Assembly (NCBI GenBank): GCA_030145825.1
Contig: JAIXHM010000004.1
Span: forward strand, 1 to 38,688
Direction of reading: 5' to 3'
Source of the DNA: Flavobacterium sp.
GTDB lineage: Bacteria > Bacteroidota > Bacteroidia > Flavobacteriales > Flavobacteriaceae
DNA length: 38,688 bases
The position numbers and the translations under genes were made by a program. Shown one piece after another: positions 26,403 through 34,350 of the stretch. The notes beneath the pieces are model-generated. The model saw nothing but the letters and a program-made list of their open reading frames with translations, was not told the origin of the DNA and ran no database searches. Every line of letters begins with the position of its first letter. Within the stretch, counting starts at the first letter, position 1.

Positions 26403-27680
26403 ATGGAAGCACCTTTAGCAGAACGCATACGACCACAACATTTATCGGAATATATTAGCCAATTGCATTTAGTTGGCGAACAAGGTTCGTTAACCCATCA
26501 AATTGCGAAAGGTATCATTCCTAGCTTAATTTTATGGGGACCTCCAGGAACTGGAAAAACTACTTTAGCTCAAATTATGGCTGAGGAAAGTAAGCGTCCG
26601 TTTTACCAATTGAGTGCTATTCATTCTGGTGTTAAGGAAGTTCGAGAAGTAATTGACAAAGCCAAACAAAGTGGCGGACTTTTTACTACCAAGAATCCTA
26701 TTTTGTTTATTGATGAGATTCATCGTTTTAGCAAATCGCAACAAGATTCATTATTAGCTGCTGTCGAAAAAGGTTGGGTTACGTTAATAGGAGCAACTAC
26801 TGAAAACCCGAGTTTTGAAGTAATTCCCGCTTTATTGTCAAGATGTCAGGTTTATGTTTTAAATCCGTTTACAAAAGAAGATTTAGAAGCTTTATTACAC
26901 AGAGCAATTGCGGTTGATGAAGTTTTAAAAACTAAAAACATTCAACTAAAAGAAACTGAAGCTTTGTTACGACTTTCGGGTGGTGATGGTAGAAAATTAC
27001 TAAATGTATTTGAATTAGTAATCAATGCAACTGATGGTAATGAAATTGAAATTACAAATGATAAAGTAATGCAATTGGTTCAAAAGAATACGGTTTTATA
27101 TGACAAAACTGGCGAACAACATTATGATATTGTTTCGGCGTTTATTAAATCGATTCGTGGAAGTGACCCGAATGGTGCGGTATATTGGTTAGCAAGAATG
27201 ATTGAAGGTGGTGAAGATGTAAAGTTTATTGCACGTAGAATGCTTATTTTAGCCAGTGAAGATATTGGCAATGCCAATCCTACGGCTTTAATTATGGCGA
27301 ACAATACGTTTCAAGCGGTAACAACAATTGGTTATCCTGAAAGTAGAATACTTTTAAGTCAATGTGCTATTTATTTAGCGACTTCTGCAAAAAGTAACGC
27401 GAGTTATATGGCTATTGGTAGAGCACAACAATTAGTTAAACAAACGGGTGATTTACCGGTACCAATGCATTTGAGAAATGCTCCAACGAAACTGATGAAA
27501 GAATTAGGCTATGGCGATGAATATAAATATGCTCACGACTTTTCTAACAACTTTGCCGAACAAGAATTTTTACCATCTGAAATTTCTGAAACTAAATTTT
27601 TTGAACCAGGAGAAAATGCACGCGAGCGCGAATTACGTCAGTTTCTAAAGAATAGATGGAAGGATAAATATGGATACTAA
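26403..27680 (+). CDS. rarA: Replication-associated recombination protein RarA/MgsA (AAA+ ATPase)
   Basis: An AAA+ ATPase acting at stalled replication forks. I place the start at ATG 26403 ([11 protein letters not shown]), giving 425 residues, the usual length; an upstream in-frame ATG at 26340 lies inside the preceding terminator. Motifs: Walker [10 protein letters not shown] (46-54), Walker [10 protein letters not shown] (101-109), sensor-1 ATTEN (131-135) and Arg147 in LLSRC as the likely arginine finger. The C-terminal MgsA/WHIP-type domain contains [21 protein letters not shown]. It is monocistronic and converges on the gene at 27761-28486. Confidence 0.95.
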   Translation: MEAPLAERIRPQHLSEYISQLHLVGEQGSLTHQIAKGIIPSLILWGPPGTGKTTLAQIMAEESKRPFYQLSAIHSGVKEVREVIDKAKQSGGLFTTKNPILFIDEIHRFSKSQQDSLLAAVEKGWVTLIGATTENPSFEVIPALLSRCQVYVLNPFTKEDLEALLHRAIAVDEVLKTKNIQLKETEALLRLSGGDGRKLLNVFELVINATDGNEIEITNDKVMQLVQKNTVLYDKTGEQHYDIVSAFIKSIRGSDPNGAVYWLARMIEGGEDVKFIARRMLILASEDIGNANPTALIMANNTFQAVTTIGYPESRILLSQCAIYLATSAKSNASYMAIGRAQQLVKQTGDLPVPMHLRNAPTKLMKELGYGDEYKYAHDFSNNFAEQEFLPSEISETKFFEPGENARERELRQFLKNRWKDKYGY

Positions 27681-27760
27681 AGGTAAAAGGTACTAGGTAA
27701 ATGGTTAAAGCTAATAAAAATTTATAAACTTTAACCTAAAACCCTTGACCCATAACCAAA

Positions 27761-28486
27761 TTAAAACTTCACACTAACTTTCTCAGAAATTAATTTTCCG
27801 TCTTGATAATATTCAAAAAACCAACCGTTAATTTTCTTTAAGAAAGTTCCTTGAACATCACCTTTTTTAGCCATATAAACATTTTCTATAGAAGTGTTTT
27901 GAATAATGTAAACTACTTTAGGTTCGCTATCGACAATTTTGTATCCATTTTCAATTGGCAACGCAAACAATTGATTTGGATTGACAACTTTTTCAACTTC
28001 CACATTAGATTCTTTAACCTCAACTTTTGTTTCCGTTTTGGCTACAACTTCACTTTTAGCAGTAAAATTATTTTTAAAATTTAATTGACCTTTTAACGAA
28101 GTTAAAGCTGCTCTAAATGCTTCTTTATAAGCTACTTCATATTCTTTTTCTCTACTACTACCTCTAAAACTTTCAGTTAAAACATTGTTTTGACAATCTT
28201 TAACTTGAATTATAATATTTGTAGTAAATAATTTATTTTCCTCAACAGCATCAGCATAGAGCGCTAAACATCTACTGTTTGCTAATTCTTCAGGCAATTT
28301 ATCAGTATCATAAAAAACAGTAAAACCTTGAGATTCAAAAAATGATTTTGTTAAAGCATTTAAATTATACTTATTTGCTGCATTTAAAAATGAAAATTTT
28401 GCTGGCACAATTACATATTTGTAATTTTCTTGTGCAGAAGAAAGAATAGTTATAAAAAGTGCAAAAACTAAAATAAGCTTTTTCAT
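27761..28486 (-). CDS. Secreted protein of unknown function
   Basis: A 241-residue protein with a clear signal peptide (cleavage near SSA/QE, residue 19), so periplasmic or outer-membrane associated. Residues about 20-135 form an alpha/beta region (YVIVPAKFSFL...ALTKSFFESQGFTVFYD). Residues about 145-170 are a Lys/Glu/Val-rich linker, and about 170-241 are beta-rich with aromatic repeats (INGWFFEYYQDG). I do not recognise a family. It follows the HAD gene on the same strand after a 94-base gap occupied by copy 2 of the double-hairpin element. Confidence 0.85.
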   Translation of the reverse strand: MKKLILVFALFITILSSAQENYKYVIVPAKFSFLNAANKYNLNALTKSFFESQGFTVFYDTDKLPEELANSRCLALYADAVEENKLFTTNIIIQVKDCQNNVLTESFRGSSREKEYEVAYKEAFRAALTSLKGQLNFKNNFTAKSEVVAKTETKVEVKESNVEVEKVVNPNQLFALPIENGYKIVDSEPKVVYIIQNTSIENVYMAKKGDVQGTFLKKINGWFFEYYQDGKLISEKVSVKF

Positions 28487-28515
28487 ATATATTAATTGTT
28501 TGTTTTACATTGGTT

Positions 28516-28581
28516 ATATGGAATCGCACTCTCTTATTTAGTGTTTGCTTTCAACAAACTTGTTTTTAATTGCGATTTCAT
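28516..28581 (-). repeat. Double-hairpin intergenic element, copy 2
   Basis: A 66-bp relative of 7040-7106. The outer stem is ATGGAATCGCA (28518-28528) against TGCGATTTCAT (28571-28581), one mismatch. The inner hairpin is GTTTG (28543-28547) against CAAAC (28555-28559). The closing pair of the outer stem has changed from C-G in copy 1 to A-T here, so pairing is kept. Its right end touches the HAD stop codon. Confidence 0.75.
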
Positions 28582-29270
28582 TATAGTATGTTTTTAAGTT
28601 CTAATAAATGTTTTACTTCTACATGTGAAGTATTTTCTGTTTTAATATTTTCAGCATTAAAGAAAATAGCATCCATTCCAAAATCGACTGCTCCTTCAAT
28701 ATCTGCTTCCCAACTATCGCCAATCATTATACTTTCTTCTTTAGTTGCATTTGCTAAAGATAATGCAAATTCGAATATAGTTGGATGTGGTTTTTTTACA
28801 CCTGCCATTTCCGAATTGGTTACCGATTTAAAAAAGTGTTCAATATTTGAATTTTTCAATTTCTTATCTTGAACAAAATGAAAACCATTTGTAATTATAT
28901 GCAATTCGTATTTTGGTTGCAAATATTCCAAAACTTCAATAGCACCATCTAATAAATGATTACTATTAGGTAAATGTGTAATATAATCTTCCGAAAGTTG
29001 GTTTACTAATTCTCTTGAAACATCAACTTCTAAAATATCGAAAACATCTTTTAAGCGATAATAACGTAAATCTTCATGAGAAATTTGATTCACTTGATAC
29101 AATTTCCAATAATGTTGATTTCTTGGAACGTAATGCTTTAAAAAATCTTCAATTGCAAAATCAAAACCATGCGCTGCAAAAATTAATTCAAAAGCAACTG
29201 CTGAATTTCTATCGAAATCCCAAAGGGTATGATCTAAATCGAAAAAAAGGTGTTTTTTGTTTTGGAACAA
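28581..29270 (-). CDS. HAD-superfamily hydrolase (YjjG-like, probable nucleotidase)
   Basis: A phosphatase of the YjjG/PynA type, 229 residues if translation starts at the TTG at 29270. HAD motifs: FFDLDHTLWDFD with Asp11 and Asp13, ITNGFHFVQDKKL with the motif II Thr, Lys in VKKPHPTIF, and MIGDSWEADIEGA with the motif IV Asp pair. There is no ATG upstream of motif I in this frame. The frame stays open to a TTG at 29342, but those extra residues are mostly a translation of the palindromic repeat at 29316-29341, so I do not believe them. A start altered by repeat insertion is possible. The role (5'-nucleotidase on non-canonical nucleotides) is from the family. Confidence 0.82.
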   Translation of the reverse strand: MFQNKKHLFFDLDHTLWDFDRNSAVAFELIFAAHGFDFAIEDFLKHYVPRNQHYWKLYQVNQISHEDLRYYRLKDVFDILEVDVSRELVNQLSEDYITHLPNSNHLLDGAIEVLEYLQPKYELHIITNGFHFVQDKKLKNSNIEHFFKSVTNSEMAGVKKPHPTIFEFALSLANATKEESIMIGDSWEADIEGAVDFGMDAIFFNAENIKTENTSHVEVKHLLELKNIL

Positions 29271-29315
29271 TTCTAAATATTGATTTGTTGATTTGCTTAT
29301 GCGGTGATTAAAAAT

Positions 29316-29341
29316 ACATCTCGACTCCGCTCGATGTGACA
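29316..29341 (+). repeat. REP-like imperfect palindrome, copy A
   Basis: ACATCTCGACTCCGCTCGAT followed by GTGACA. The core TCGA...TCGA can fold into a short hairpin. It lies between the DUF3299-like gene and the HAD gene. Identical over 26 bases to copy C at 32618-32643. Confidence 0.8.
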
Positions 29342-29362
29342 AAATTAATTCGTAATTAATAA

Positions 29363-29848
29363 TTATTTTCCAGCTGTAATAACTGCATTTTCAACGTGAT
29401 AAATCCAGTCTTCAACATCGCTATCATTGTAACGAAAAGTTCCTTTTAAAGTTACATATTGATCAGTTTTTAACTTTGGTAAATCGCCTTTAAATTTAAT
29501 TCCCATAATCGTTTCTGGTCCCGATTTTCCACAAAAGAAACAAGAAGCAAAAACATTTTTACTTATAGCATAATTCTTATTGTCAATTGGAATTATAAAT
29601 CCAGTAATCGTAATATGTTTTCCTTGTAAAGCTTTTAACTTAGGGTTAATTACAGGAAACATCACTTCTCCATAAGTTTTATCCTTTTTCTTTTGATAAT
29701 CAATTTGCCCTAGCAACTTCCACGTTAAAGTATCTGTTAGCACTACATTTTTTTCTAGAGCGACTTTACTCGAAATGCTTTTATTAGTAAAACTAAAAGT
29801 GATTATTGAAATTATTGCAACTACTGCAACTGTATATATTTTACGCAT
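29363..29848 (-). CDS. DUF3299-like exported protein with Cys-X2-Cys
   Basis: A 161-residue exported protein: hydrophobic signal (residues 4-21), then a small beta-barrel-like domain with HITITGFIIPID (78-89), ASCFFCGKSGPETIMG (101-116; Cys103, Cys106) and YVTLKGTFRY. This pattern (GF-hydrophobic-P, then a Cys-containing loop with G and P) fits DUF3299, a family often encoded with ABC permeases of the MacB/FtsX type and zinc-regulated genes in Gammaproteobacteria. The start overlaps the permease gene by 8 bases, so it is the third gene of a coupled operon. A metal-binding or redox role is inferred, not shown. Confidence 0.65.
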   Translation of the reverse strand: MRKIYTVAVVAIISIITFSFTNKSISSKVALEKNVVLTDTLTWKLLGQIDYQKKKDKTYGEVMFPVINPKLKALQGKHITITGFIIPIDNKNYAISKNVFASCFFCGKSGPETIMGIKFKGDLPKLKTDQYVTLKGTFRYNDSDVEDWIYHVENAVITAGK

Positions 29849-31100
29849 TTGCTAATGTTTTTGAAATATTTAATGAATATGCTTTTACGGCCGGAATTAA
29901 TGCTGCAACTATTCCTACAATTAATGTAAGGGCTAATAACCAACCTTCTTTGTTCCAAATAAACTCGTACGGATTAAAACTCAATTTAAAGTCGGCTTCC
30001 GATGATTTTGAAATGAGAACTAATGCTATTCTTCCCAAAATCGTACCAAAAATAAAACCAACAAAACATAAAAGCAAACTTTCAATCAAAACAAGTTTTA
30101 ATAATTGAAATCTTCCTGCTCCATTTACACGTAATAGCGCAAATTCGCTTTTACGTTCTTTTAAAGTATTGAACAAAGCAATGAAAATAGAAATTCCTGA
30201 AATTAACATAATTCCGTATGCTAAATAACGAAGTGCATCGATTCCAACACCAAACAAAGTAAACAATCTATTAATTTCAATTGCTGGTGAAGCCGCTTGC
30301 ATTTTAGTATTTTGCGGAATAATGCGTTGCCAAGTTAGTTTTGCCATTGGATTGCGCATTTGCAATAAAACTGAAGTAATTTCCATTCCAGGTTCGTCGA
30401 TAGTTAAATCTGTAGCTTCATGGTGCTCATGCTCATCTCCTTCTTCATGAACGTGACCTTCTTCTCCATGTTCGGGATTTTCGTGTCCTTGATGATGCAT
30501 TTGCCAAACACTTGGTATGTTACATAAAATTAAATTATCTACCACTTTACCCGTTGGCTCAGCAATTCCAACAACTTTGTATGCGTAATGATCGTGTACT
30601 TCGCCTTCGGCAGAATCACCATGTGAACCGAAAAATTCATCTTCAACATTTAATGTTAATTTTTGAGCAATTTCACTTCCAATAACTACTTCAAAGTTTT
30701 TATCAAATGTTTTTCCTTCTGAAAGTTTTGCATTGAAATGAGATAAATAGTCTTGAGTAGTTCCTAAAATTTTAAAGCCTTTGTAGTTATCACCAAATGC
30801 TAATGGAATAGCTTTTCCAACCATTGGATTTTGCATCCAAACTTTCGCAGAATCTAAACTGATATTTCCTGTTGGAGCATCAACTTGATAAATAGACGAC
30901 AAAATTAATTGCAACGGACTTCCTTGTGCGCCCATTACTAAATCTATTCCGTCTAAATTATTTGTAAACTTTTCTTCGAATTGTTTTTCTAATAAAATTA
31001 AAACCGTAATAATTGCCACACTCGAGGTTAACAAAATAATACTTAAAATAGTATTCAACGGTTTGAACCAAATATTTCGCCAAGCTAATTTTGTAATCAT
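29841..31100 (-). CDS. ABC transporter permease, FtsX/MacB type, with His-rich periplasmic loop
   Basis: An inner-membrane permease of 419 residues: one N-terminal transmembrane helix (about 17-37), a large periplasmic domain (about 40-280) and three C-terminal helices (about 290-415), the FtsX/LolC/MacB arrangement. The periplasmic domain contains a strongly histidine- and acid-rich stretch at 202-227 with nine histidines (HHQGHENPEHGEEGHVHEE at 202-220), plus His160, His169 and His171. Such a loop suggests zinc or other transition-metal binding. The ATG overlaps the ATPase stop by one base, and the DUF3299-like gene overlaps the 3' end. Confidence 0.88.
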   Translation of the reverse strand: MITKLAWRNIWFKPLNTILSIILLTSSVAIITVLILLEKQFEEKFTNNLDGIDLVMGAQGSPLQLILSSIYQVDAPTGNISLDSAKVWMQNPMVGKAIPLAFGDNYKGFKILGTTQDYLSHFNAKLSEGKTFDKNFEVVIGSEIAQKLTLNVEDEFFGSHGDSAEGEVHDHYAYKVVGIAEPTGKVVDNLILCNIPSVWQMHHQGHENPEHGEEGHVHEEGDEHEHHEATDLTIDEPGMEITSVLLQMRNPMAKLTWQRIIPQNTKMQAASPAIEINRLFTLFGVGIDALRYLAYGIMLISGISIFIALFNTLKERKSEFALLRVNGAGRFQLLKLVLIESLLLCFVGFIFGTILGRIALVLISKSSEADFKLSFNPYEFIWNKEGWLLALTLIVGIVAALIPAVKAYSLNISKTLANA

Positions 31101-31729
31101 TATACCATTGTTATTTTGTTAGTAAACTTCTCTTTAATTCTTGCATCGTGCGTAACAATTACCAATGCTGCTTTGTATTCTTTAGACAAATCGGTCAATA
31201 ACTGAATTACCTTTTCTGCATTTTTATCATCCAAACTCGATGTAGGTTCGTCTGCCAATAGTACTTTTGGTCCATTCATTAAAGCACGAGCAATAGATAC
31301 ACGTTGTTGCTGACCAATACTTAATTGACTTGGTAATTTATTAGCTTGATTAGTAATATCAAGTTTTTCTAAAAGTTCTTTAGCTCTTGATGTATTTTTC
31401 TTTCCTGTTGCTAACCAACTCGCCATTTCTAAATTTTCTAGAACCGTTAGCGAAGCAACAAAATGTGATTTTTGCAATACTAAACCAATGTTCTTTCCAC
31501 GAAATTTATCGCTTTTCGATTCTGATAAAGCCACCATATTAACTTTATCAATTAAAATTTCTCCCGTTTTTGGTTTTAATATTCCTGCTAAAATATGCAG
31601 ATAAGTTGTTTTTCCTTTTCCAGAATCACCAGTAATTAAAATCGTGCTTCCTGCTTCACAATACAAATCGGGCATGTGAAACAATTGGTCTTTAGAATAG
31701 GAAAACGTAATTCCTGATGTGCTAATCAT
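31100..31729 (-). CDS. ABC transporter ATP-binding protein (LolD/MacB/FtsE type)
   Basis: The ATPase partner of the downstream permease, 209 residues, cytoplasmic. Walker A GDSGKGKTT (34-42), Q-loop Gln86, signature LSIGQQQRVSIARAL (136-150), Walker B VLLADEPTSSLDD (156-168) and switch His194 are all intact. It is the first gene of a coupled three-gene unit (TAATG overlap with the permease). Sequence places it in the MacB/LolD class, which moves lipoproteins or works mechanically rather than importing solutes. Context suggests metal homeostasis. Confidence 0.93.
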   Translation of the reverse strand: MISTSGITFSYSKDQLFHMPDLYCEAGSTILITGDSGKGKTTYLHILAGILKPKTGEILIDKVNMVALSESKSDKFRGKNIGLVLQKSHFVASLTVLENLEMASWLATGKKNTSRAKELLEKLDITNQANKLPSQLSIGQQQRVSIARALMNGPKVLLADEPTSSLDDKNAEKVIQLLTDLSKEYKAALVIVTHDARIKEKFTNKITMV

Positions 31730-31768
31730 TCTCTTAATTATGAATTATGAGTTTTTAATTATGAATAA

Positions 31769-31793
31769 TGTCAGCTCGAGCGTAGTCGAGATC
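31769..31793 (-). repeat. REP-like imperfect palindrome, copy B (variant, inverted)
   Basis: TGTCAGCTCGAGCGTAGTCG followed by AGATC, the inverse orientation of copies A, C and D with several changes that keep the TCGA...TCGA stem. It lies between the ABC ATPase start and the radC stop. Confidence 0.7.
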
Positions 31794-31843
31794 AAACAGC
31801 TTGCAAGATACATATTTAGCGAGAAAGATTTTCTTAATACTTT

Positions 31844-32527
31844 CTAAAAAATTCCTTCATCTACAAAACTATAATAACTCTTTTCAGTAATAATTACATG
31901 ATCTAAAACTTGAATATCTAAATTCTTTCCAGCTTCTTTTATTTTCTTGGTAATTTGAATATCGGCTTCGCTAGCTTGGAGCTTTCCGGATGGATGATTA
32001 TGCGATAAAATGATGGAAGTAGCGTTATGCTCTAAAGCGAGTTTAAATACAATTCGAATATCGACAACCGTTCCTGTTATTCCGCCTTTACTAATTTGTG
32101 TTTTGTAAATGACTTTATTAGAATTATTGAGAAACAACACCCAAAATTCTTCATGTGGTAATTCTCCAATCAAAGGTTGCATAATATCGAAAACCGCTTT
32201 ACTCGAAGTTATTTTTTTGAGTTCGATTACTTCTTCTTCTCTCCTTCTTCTTCCTAATTCTAAAGCGGCTGCAATGGAAATCGCTTTAGCTTCGCCAATT
32301 CCTTTGAAATTCATGAGTTGTTGAATGGATAATTTTCCGAGAAGATTGAGGTTATTTTGCGAACTCGCTAAAATGCGTTGGCACAATTGCACGGCGCTCT
32401 CGTTACGAGAACCTGAGCCTATGAGAATCGCTAAAAGTTCAGAATCGGATAAGGAAGATTTTCCTTTAAGCAGAAATTTTTCACGCGGGCGATCGTCTTC
32501 GGCCCACTGATTAATTGGCGTGTACAT
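31844..32527 (-). CDS. radC: RadC family JAB/MPN-domain protein
   Basis: A 227-residue member of the RadC/YicR family. A helix-hairpin-helix region (about 65-95, LMNFKGIGEAKAISIAAALE at 71-90) is followed by a JAB1/MPN domain with the metal motif SHNHPSG (175-181; His176, His178) and Asp189, plus a conserved Glu in HEEFW (125-129). Length is normal for the family. Its exact role is unsettled; the old radiation-repair assignment was withdrawn for E. coli. Chromosomal, not phage-like here. A TATCTTTG box lies 27 bases before the start. Confidence 0.93.
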   Translation of the reverse strand: MYTPINQWAEDDRPREKFLLKGKSSLSDSELLAILIGSGSRNESAVQLCQRILASSQNNLNLLGKLSIQQLMNFKGIGEAKAISIAAALELGRRRREEEVIELKKITSSKAVFDIMQPLIGELPHEEFWVLFLNNSNKVIYKTQISKGGITGTVVDIRIVFKLALEHNATSIILSHNHPSGKLQASEADIQITKKIKEAGKNLDIQVLDHVIITEKSYYSFVDEGIF

Positions 32528-32554
32528 AAAATTTTCATTTGGCGTTTATAGAAA

Positions 32555-32562
32555 CAAAGATA
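32555..32562 (-). promoter_or_regulatory. TAnnTTTG box upstream of radC
   Basis: TATCTTTG on the minus strand, 27 bases before the radC ATG. It matches the -7 consensus but has no TTTG at -33. Confidence 0.4.
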
Positions 32563-32590
32563 GAAATTTTTGTTGATTTGATGATGTGTT

Positions 32591-32607
32591 GATTTGAAAA
32601 TTTGAAA
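32591..32607. repeat. AATTTGAAAATTTGAA-type intergenic repeat
   Basis: GATTTGAAAATTTGAAA, next to REP-like copy C. Same family as 24069-24085. Confidence 0.5.
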
Positions 32608-32617
32608 TCATCATGAA

Positions 32618-32643
32618 ACATCTCGACTCCGCTCGATGTGACA
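32618..32643 (+). repeat. REP-like imperfect palindrome, copy C
   Basis: Identical to copy A over 26 bases (ACATCTCGACTCCGCTCGAT, then GTGACA). It lies in the divergent gap between radC and the DUF1287 gene. It is read through by an open frame starting at 32613 that is not the real gene start. Confidence 0.8.
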
Positions 32644-32690
32644 ATAATACTAAATATTCATTACAAGCGTTTTTAATAATAAAGAAAATA

Positions 32691-33341
32691 ATGAGATTAA
32701 TTTATATAGCTTTCTTATCAATATTCCTTTTAAACTGCAAAAAGGAAAACAAACCAATTTTTACCGAAAAGATTGGAATAGAAAAACCTAAAGAAGTTTA
32801 TTTATTAGATAATCCAACAGATTTTTATCAAAAACTTTCGAATGCTGCGGTTTCTATTATTGATCCTGAAATTGTTTACACGCCAAGTTATGTTGCAATT
32901 AAATACCCTAACGGTGATGTTCCTGCTAAAACTGGAGTTTGTAGTGATGTGGTAATTCGGGCGTATAGAAAATTAGGTATTGATTTACAAAAAGAAGTCC
33001 ATGAAGATATGAAATCTAATTTTTCTATGTATCCAAAAACTTGGGGATTGAAATCTACCGATAAAAATATTGACCATCGTAGAGTTCCTAACTTAGAAAC
33101 GTTTTTTAAACGAAAAGGAAAAAGTTTACCAATTACTCAAAATGCTAATGATTACCAAGTTGGCGATATAGTTACTTGGCGACTTTCGGGTGATGGTATT
33201 CCACACATTGGAATAGTAACACATCTGAAATCGATTGATGGAAAACGAAATAAAATTGTTCACAACATAGGAAGCGGACAAGTTTTAGAAGATTGTCTTT
33301 TCAATTGGAAAATTGTGGGTCATTATCGATATGAGAAGTGA
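32691..33341 (+). CDS. DUF1287 lipoprotein (YijF-like, NlpC/P60-like fold)
   Basis: A 216-residue lipoprotein of the DUF1287 family. The ATG at 32691 gives MRLIYIAFLSIFLLNC with a lipobox (LLNC, Cys16). A longer open frame from 32613 would put translated repeat DNA in front of the signal, so it is rejected. Landmarks: YTPSYVAIKYPNGDVPAKTG (56-75), GVCSDVVIRAYRKLGIDLQK with the candidate nucleophile Cys77, and IPHIGIVTH with a candidate catalytic His, as in NlpC/P60-like cysteine peptidases/amidases. A cell-wall amidase-like role is plausible but untested. Confidence 0.85.
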   Translation: MRLIYIAFLSIFLLNCKKENKPIFTEKIGIEKPKEVYLLDNPTDFYQKLSNAAVSIIDPEIVYTPSYVAIKYPNGDVPAKTGVCSDVVIRAYRKLGIDLQKEVHEDMKSNFSMYPKTWGLKSTDKNIDHRRVPNLETFFKRKGKSLPITQNANDYQVGDIVTWRLSGDGIPHIGIVTHLKSIDGKRNKIVHNIGSGQVLEDCLFNWKIVGHYRYEK

Positions 33342-33347
33342 TTTATC

Positions 33348-33366
33348 AATTTGAAAATTTGAAAAT
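33348..33366. repeat. AATTTGAAAATTTGAA-type intergenic repeat
   Basis: AATTTGAAAATTTGAAAAT between the DUF1287 and Mrr-like genes. Its second TTTG serves as the -33 box of the promoter at 33358-33392. Confidence 0.5.
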
Positions 33367-33392
33367 AGTTAAGTGGGAAAAAGTTATATTTG
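33358..33392 (+). promoter_or_regulatory. Promoter of the Mrr-like nuclease gene
   Basis: TTTG (33358-33361), 23 bases, then TATATTTG (33385-33392), 26 bases before the ATG. Both boxes match the Bacteroidota consensus. The -33 box comes from the intergenic AATTTGAAAATTTGAA repeat. Confidence 0.6.
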
Positions 33393-33418
33393 TCATTTAA
33401 GTAAAAACTTACATTAAA

Positions 33419-34312
33419 ATGAGTTTAGAATTACCAAAGTTTCACGAGACTTTTAATCCAATACTGGATATTTTGAGTGATGGAAAAATTATCCACACGA
33501 GAGAAATGCAAGAAAAAGTCATTCAAAAATATTATTCTAATTTACCAAAAGAACTTTTAGACGAGAAAACTAAATCTGGTGAAATCTTGATTAACAATAG
33601 AATAGCTTGGGGAAAATCATATTTAAAAAAAGGTGGTTATATTCACTATCCTGAAAGAGGTCATGTTCAAATAACTGAAAAAGGATTAAATCAAAAAAGT
33701 GGTTTAACTTTAAAAGAAGTTGAAGAAGATAGCAATATTTTAAATTTTTATACTGAGGAAAACTCAAAGCAAGGCAAAGAAGTTAATCCAATTGAAAAAA
33801 TTAAGAATGCTTCTCCACAGGATTTAATTGATGAAGGTTTTAATGAAATTGAACTTGAAGTTAAAAATGAACTTTTGACTAAGTTAAAAAATATCGATCC
33901 CTATTATTTTGAAAAAGTAATTCTAATTCTACTTAAAAAAATGGGATATGGCGATTTTATTGAAACTTCAAAATCTCAAGATGGAGGAATTGATGGAATA
34001 ATTAATGAAGACAAACTTGGTTTGGATAAAATATACATTCAAGCAAAAAGATTTAATGAAAATAAAGTTAGAGAAAAAGATATTCGTAATTTTATTGGAG
34101 CTATGAGTGGAGACACAAACAAAGGCGTTTTTGTAACTACATCATTATTTGATAATGGTGCAATTGAAAAAGCTAAAAACGCACATCATAAAATCATTTT
34201 AATTGATGGTAAAAAATTAGTTGACTTAATGCATGAATTTAATGTAGGAGTTCAAATTAAATCAGTTTACGAAGTAAAACAATTAGATGAAGATTTCTTC
34301 TTTGAACAATAA
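33419..34312 (+). CDS. Mrr-like restriction endonuclease (solitary)
   Basis: A 297-residue two-domain nuclease. Residues about 5-95 form an Mrr N-terminal winged helix (KFHETFNPILDILSDGK at 7-23; GGYIHYPERGHVQITEKG at 72-89). After an acidic linker (100-140), residues about 150-280 form the Mrr PD-(D/E)xK catalytic domain: Glu165 in YYFEKV, GGIDG with Asp192, and IQAKR with the Q-x-K pair Gln208/Lys210. No methyltransferase or specificity subunit is nearby, which fits a type IV enzyme that cuts modified foreign DNA. It has its own promoter and is flanked by intergenic repeats and followed by a terminator. Confidence 0.9.
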   Translation: MSLELPKFHETFNPILDILSDGKIIHTREMQEKVIQKYYSNLPKELLDEKTKSGEILINNRIAWGKSYLKKGGYIHYPERGHVQITEKGLNQKSGLTLKEVEEDSNILNFYTEENSKQGKEVNPIEKIKNASPQDLIDEGFNEIELEVKNELLTKLKNIDPYYFEKVILILLKKMGYGDFIETSKSQDGGIDGIINEDKLGLDKIYIQAKRFNENKVREKDIRNFIGAMSGDTNKGVFVTTSLFDNGAIEKAKNAHHKIILIDGKKLVDLMHEFNVGVQIKSVYEVKQLDEDFFFEQ

Positions 34313-34319
34313 TAATGAG

Positions 34320-34345
34320 ACATCTCGACTTCGCTCGATGCGACA
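34320..34345 (+). repeat. REP-like imperfect palindrome, copy D
   Basis: ACATCTCGACTTCGCTCGAT followed by GCGACA; two differences from copies A and C. It lies 8 bases after the Mrr-like stop and 5 bases before a terminator. Confidence 0.78.
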
Positions 34346-34350
34346 AATAA

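Noticed and set aside
32109..32510. Plus-strand frames opposite radC
   Set aside because: They mirror the radC coding sequence, with no start signals or recognisable domains.
29316..34345. Region with repeats plus radC and an mrr-like gene considered as a mobile island or defence island
   Set aside because: No integrase, transposase, att site or tRNA is visible, only one defence-type gene is present, and the rest is ordinary housekeeping or envelope functions.
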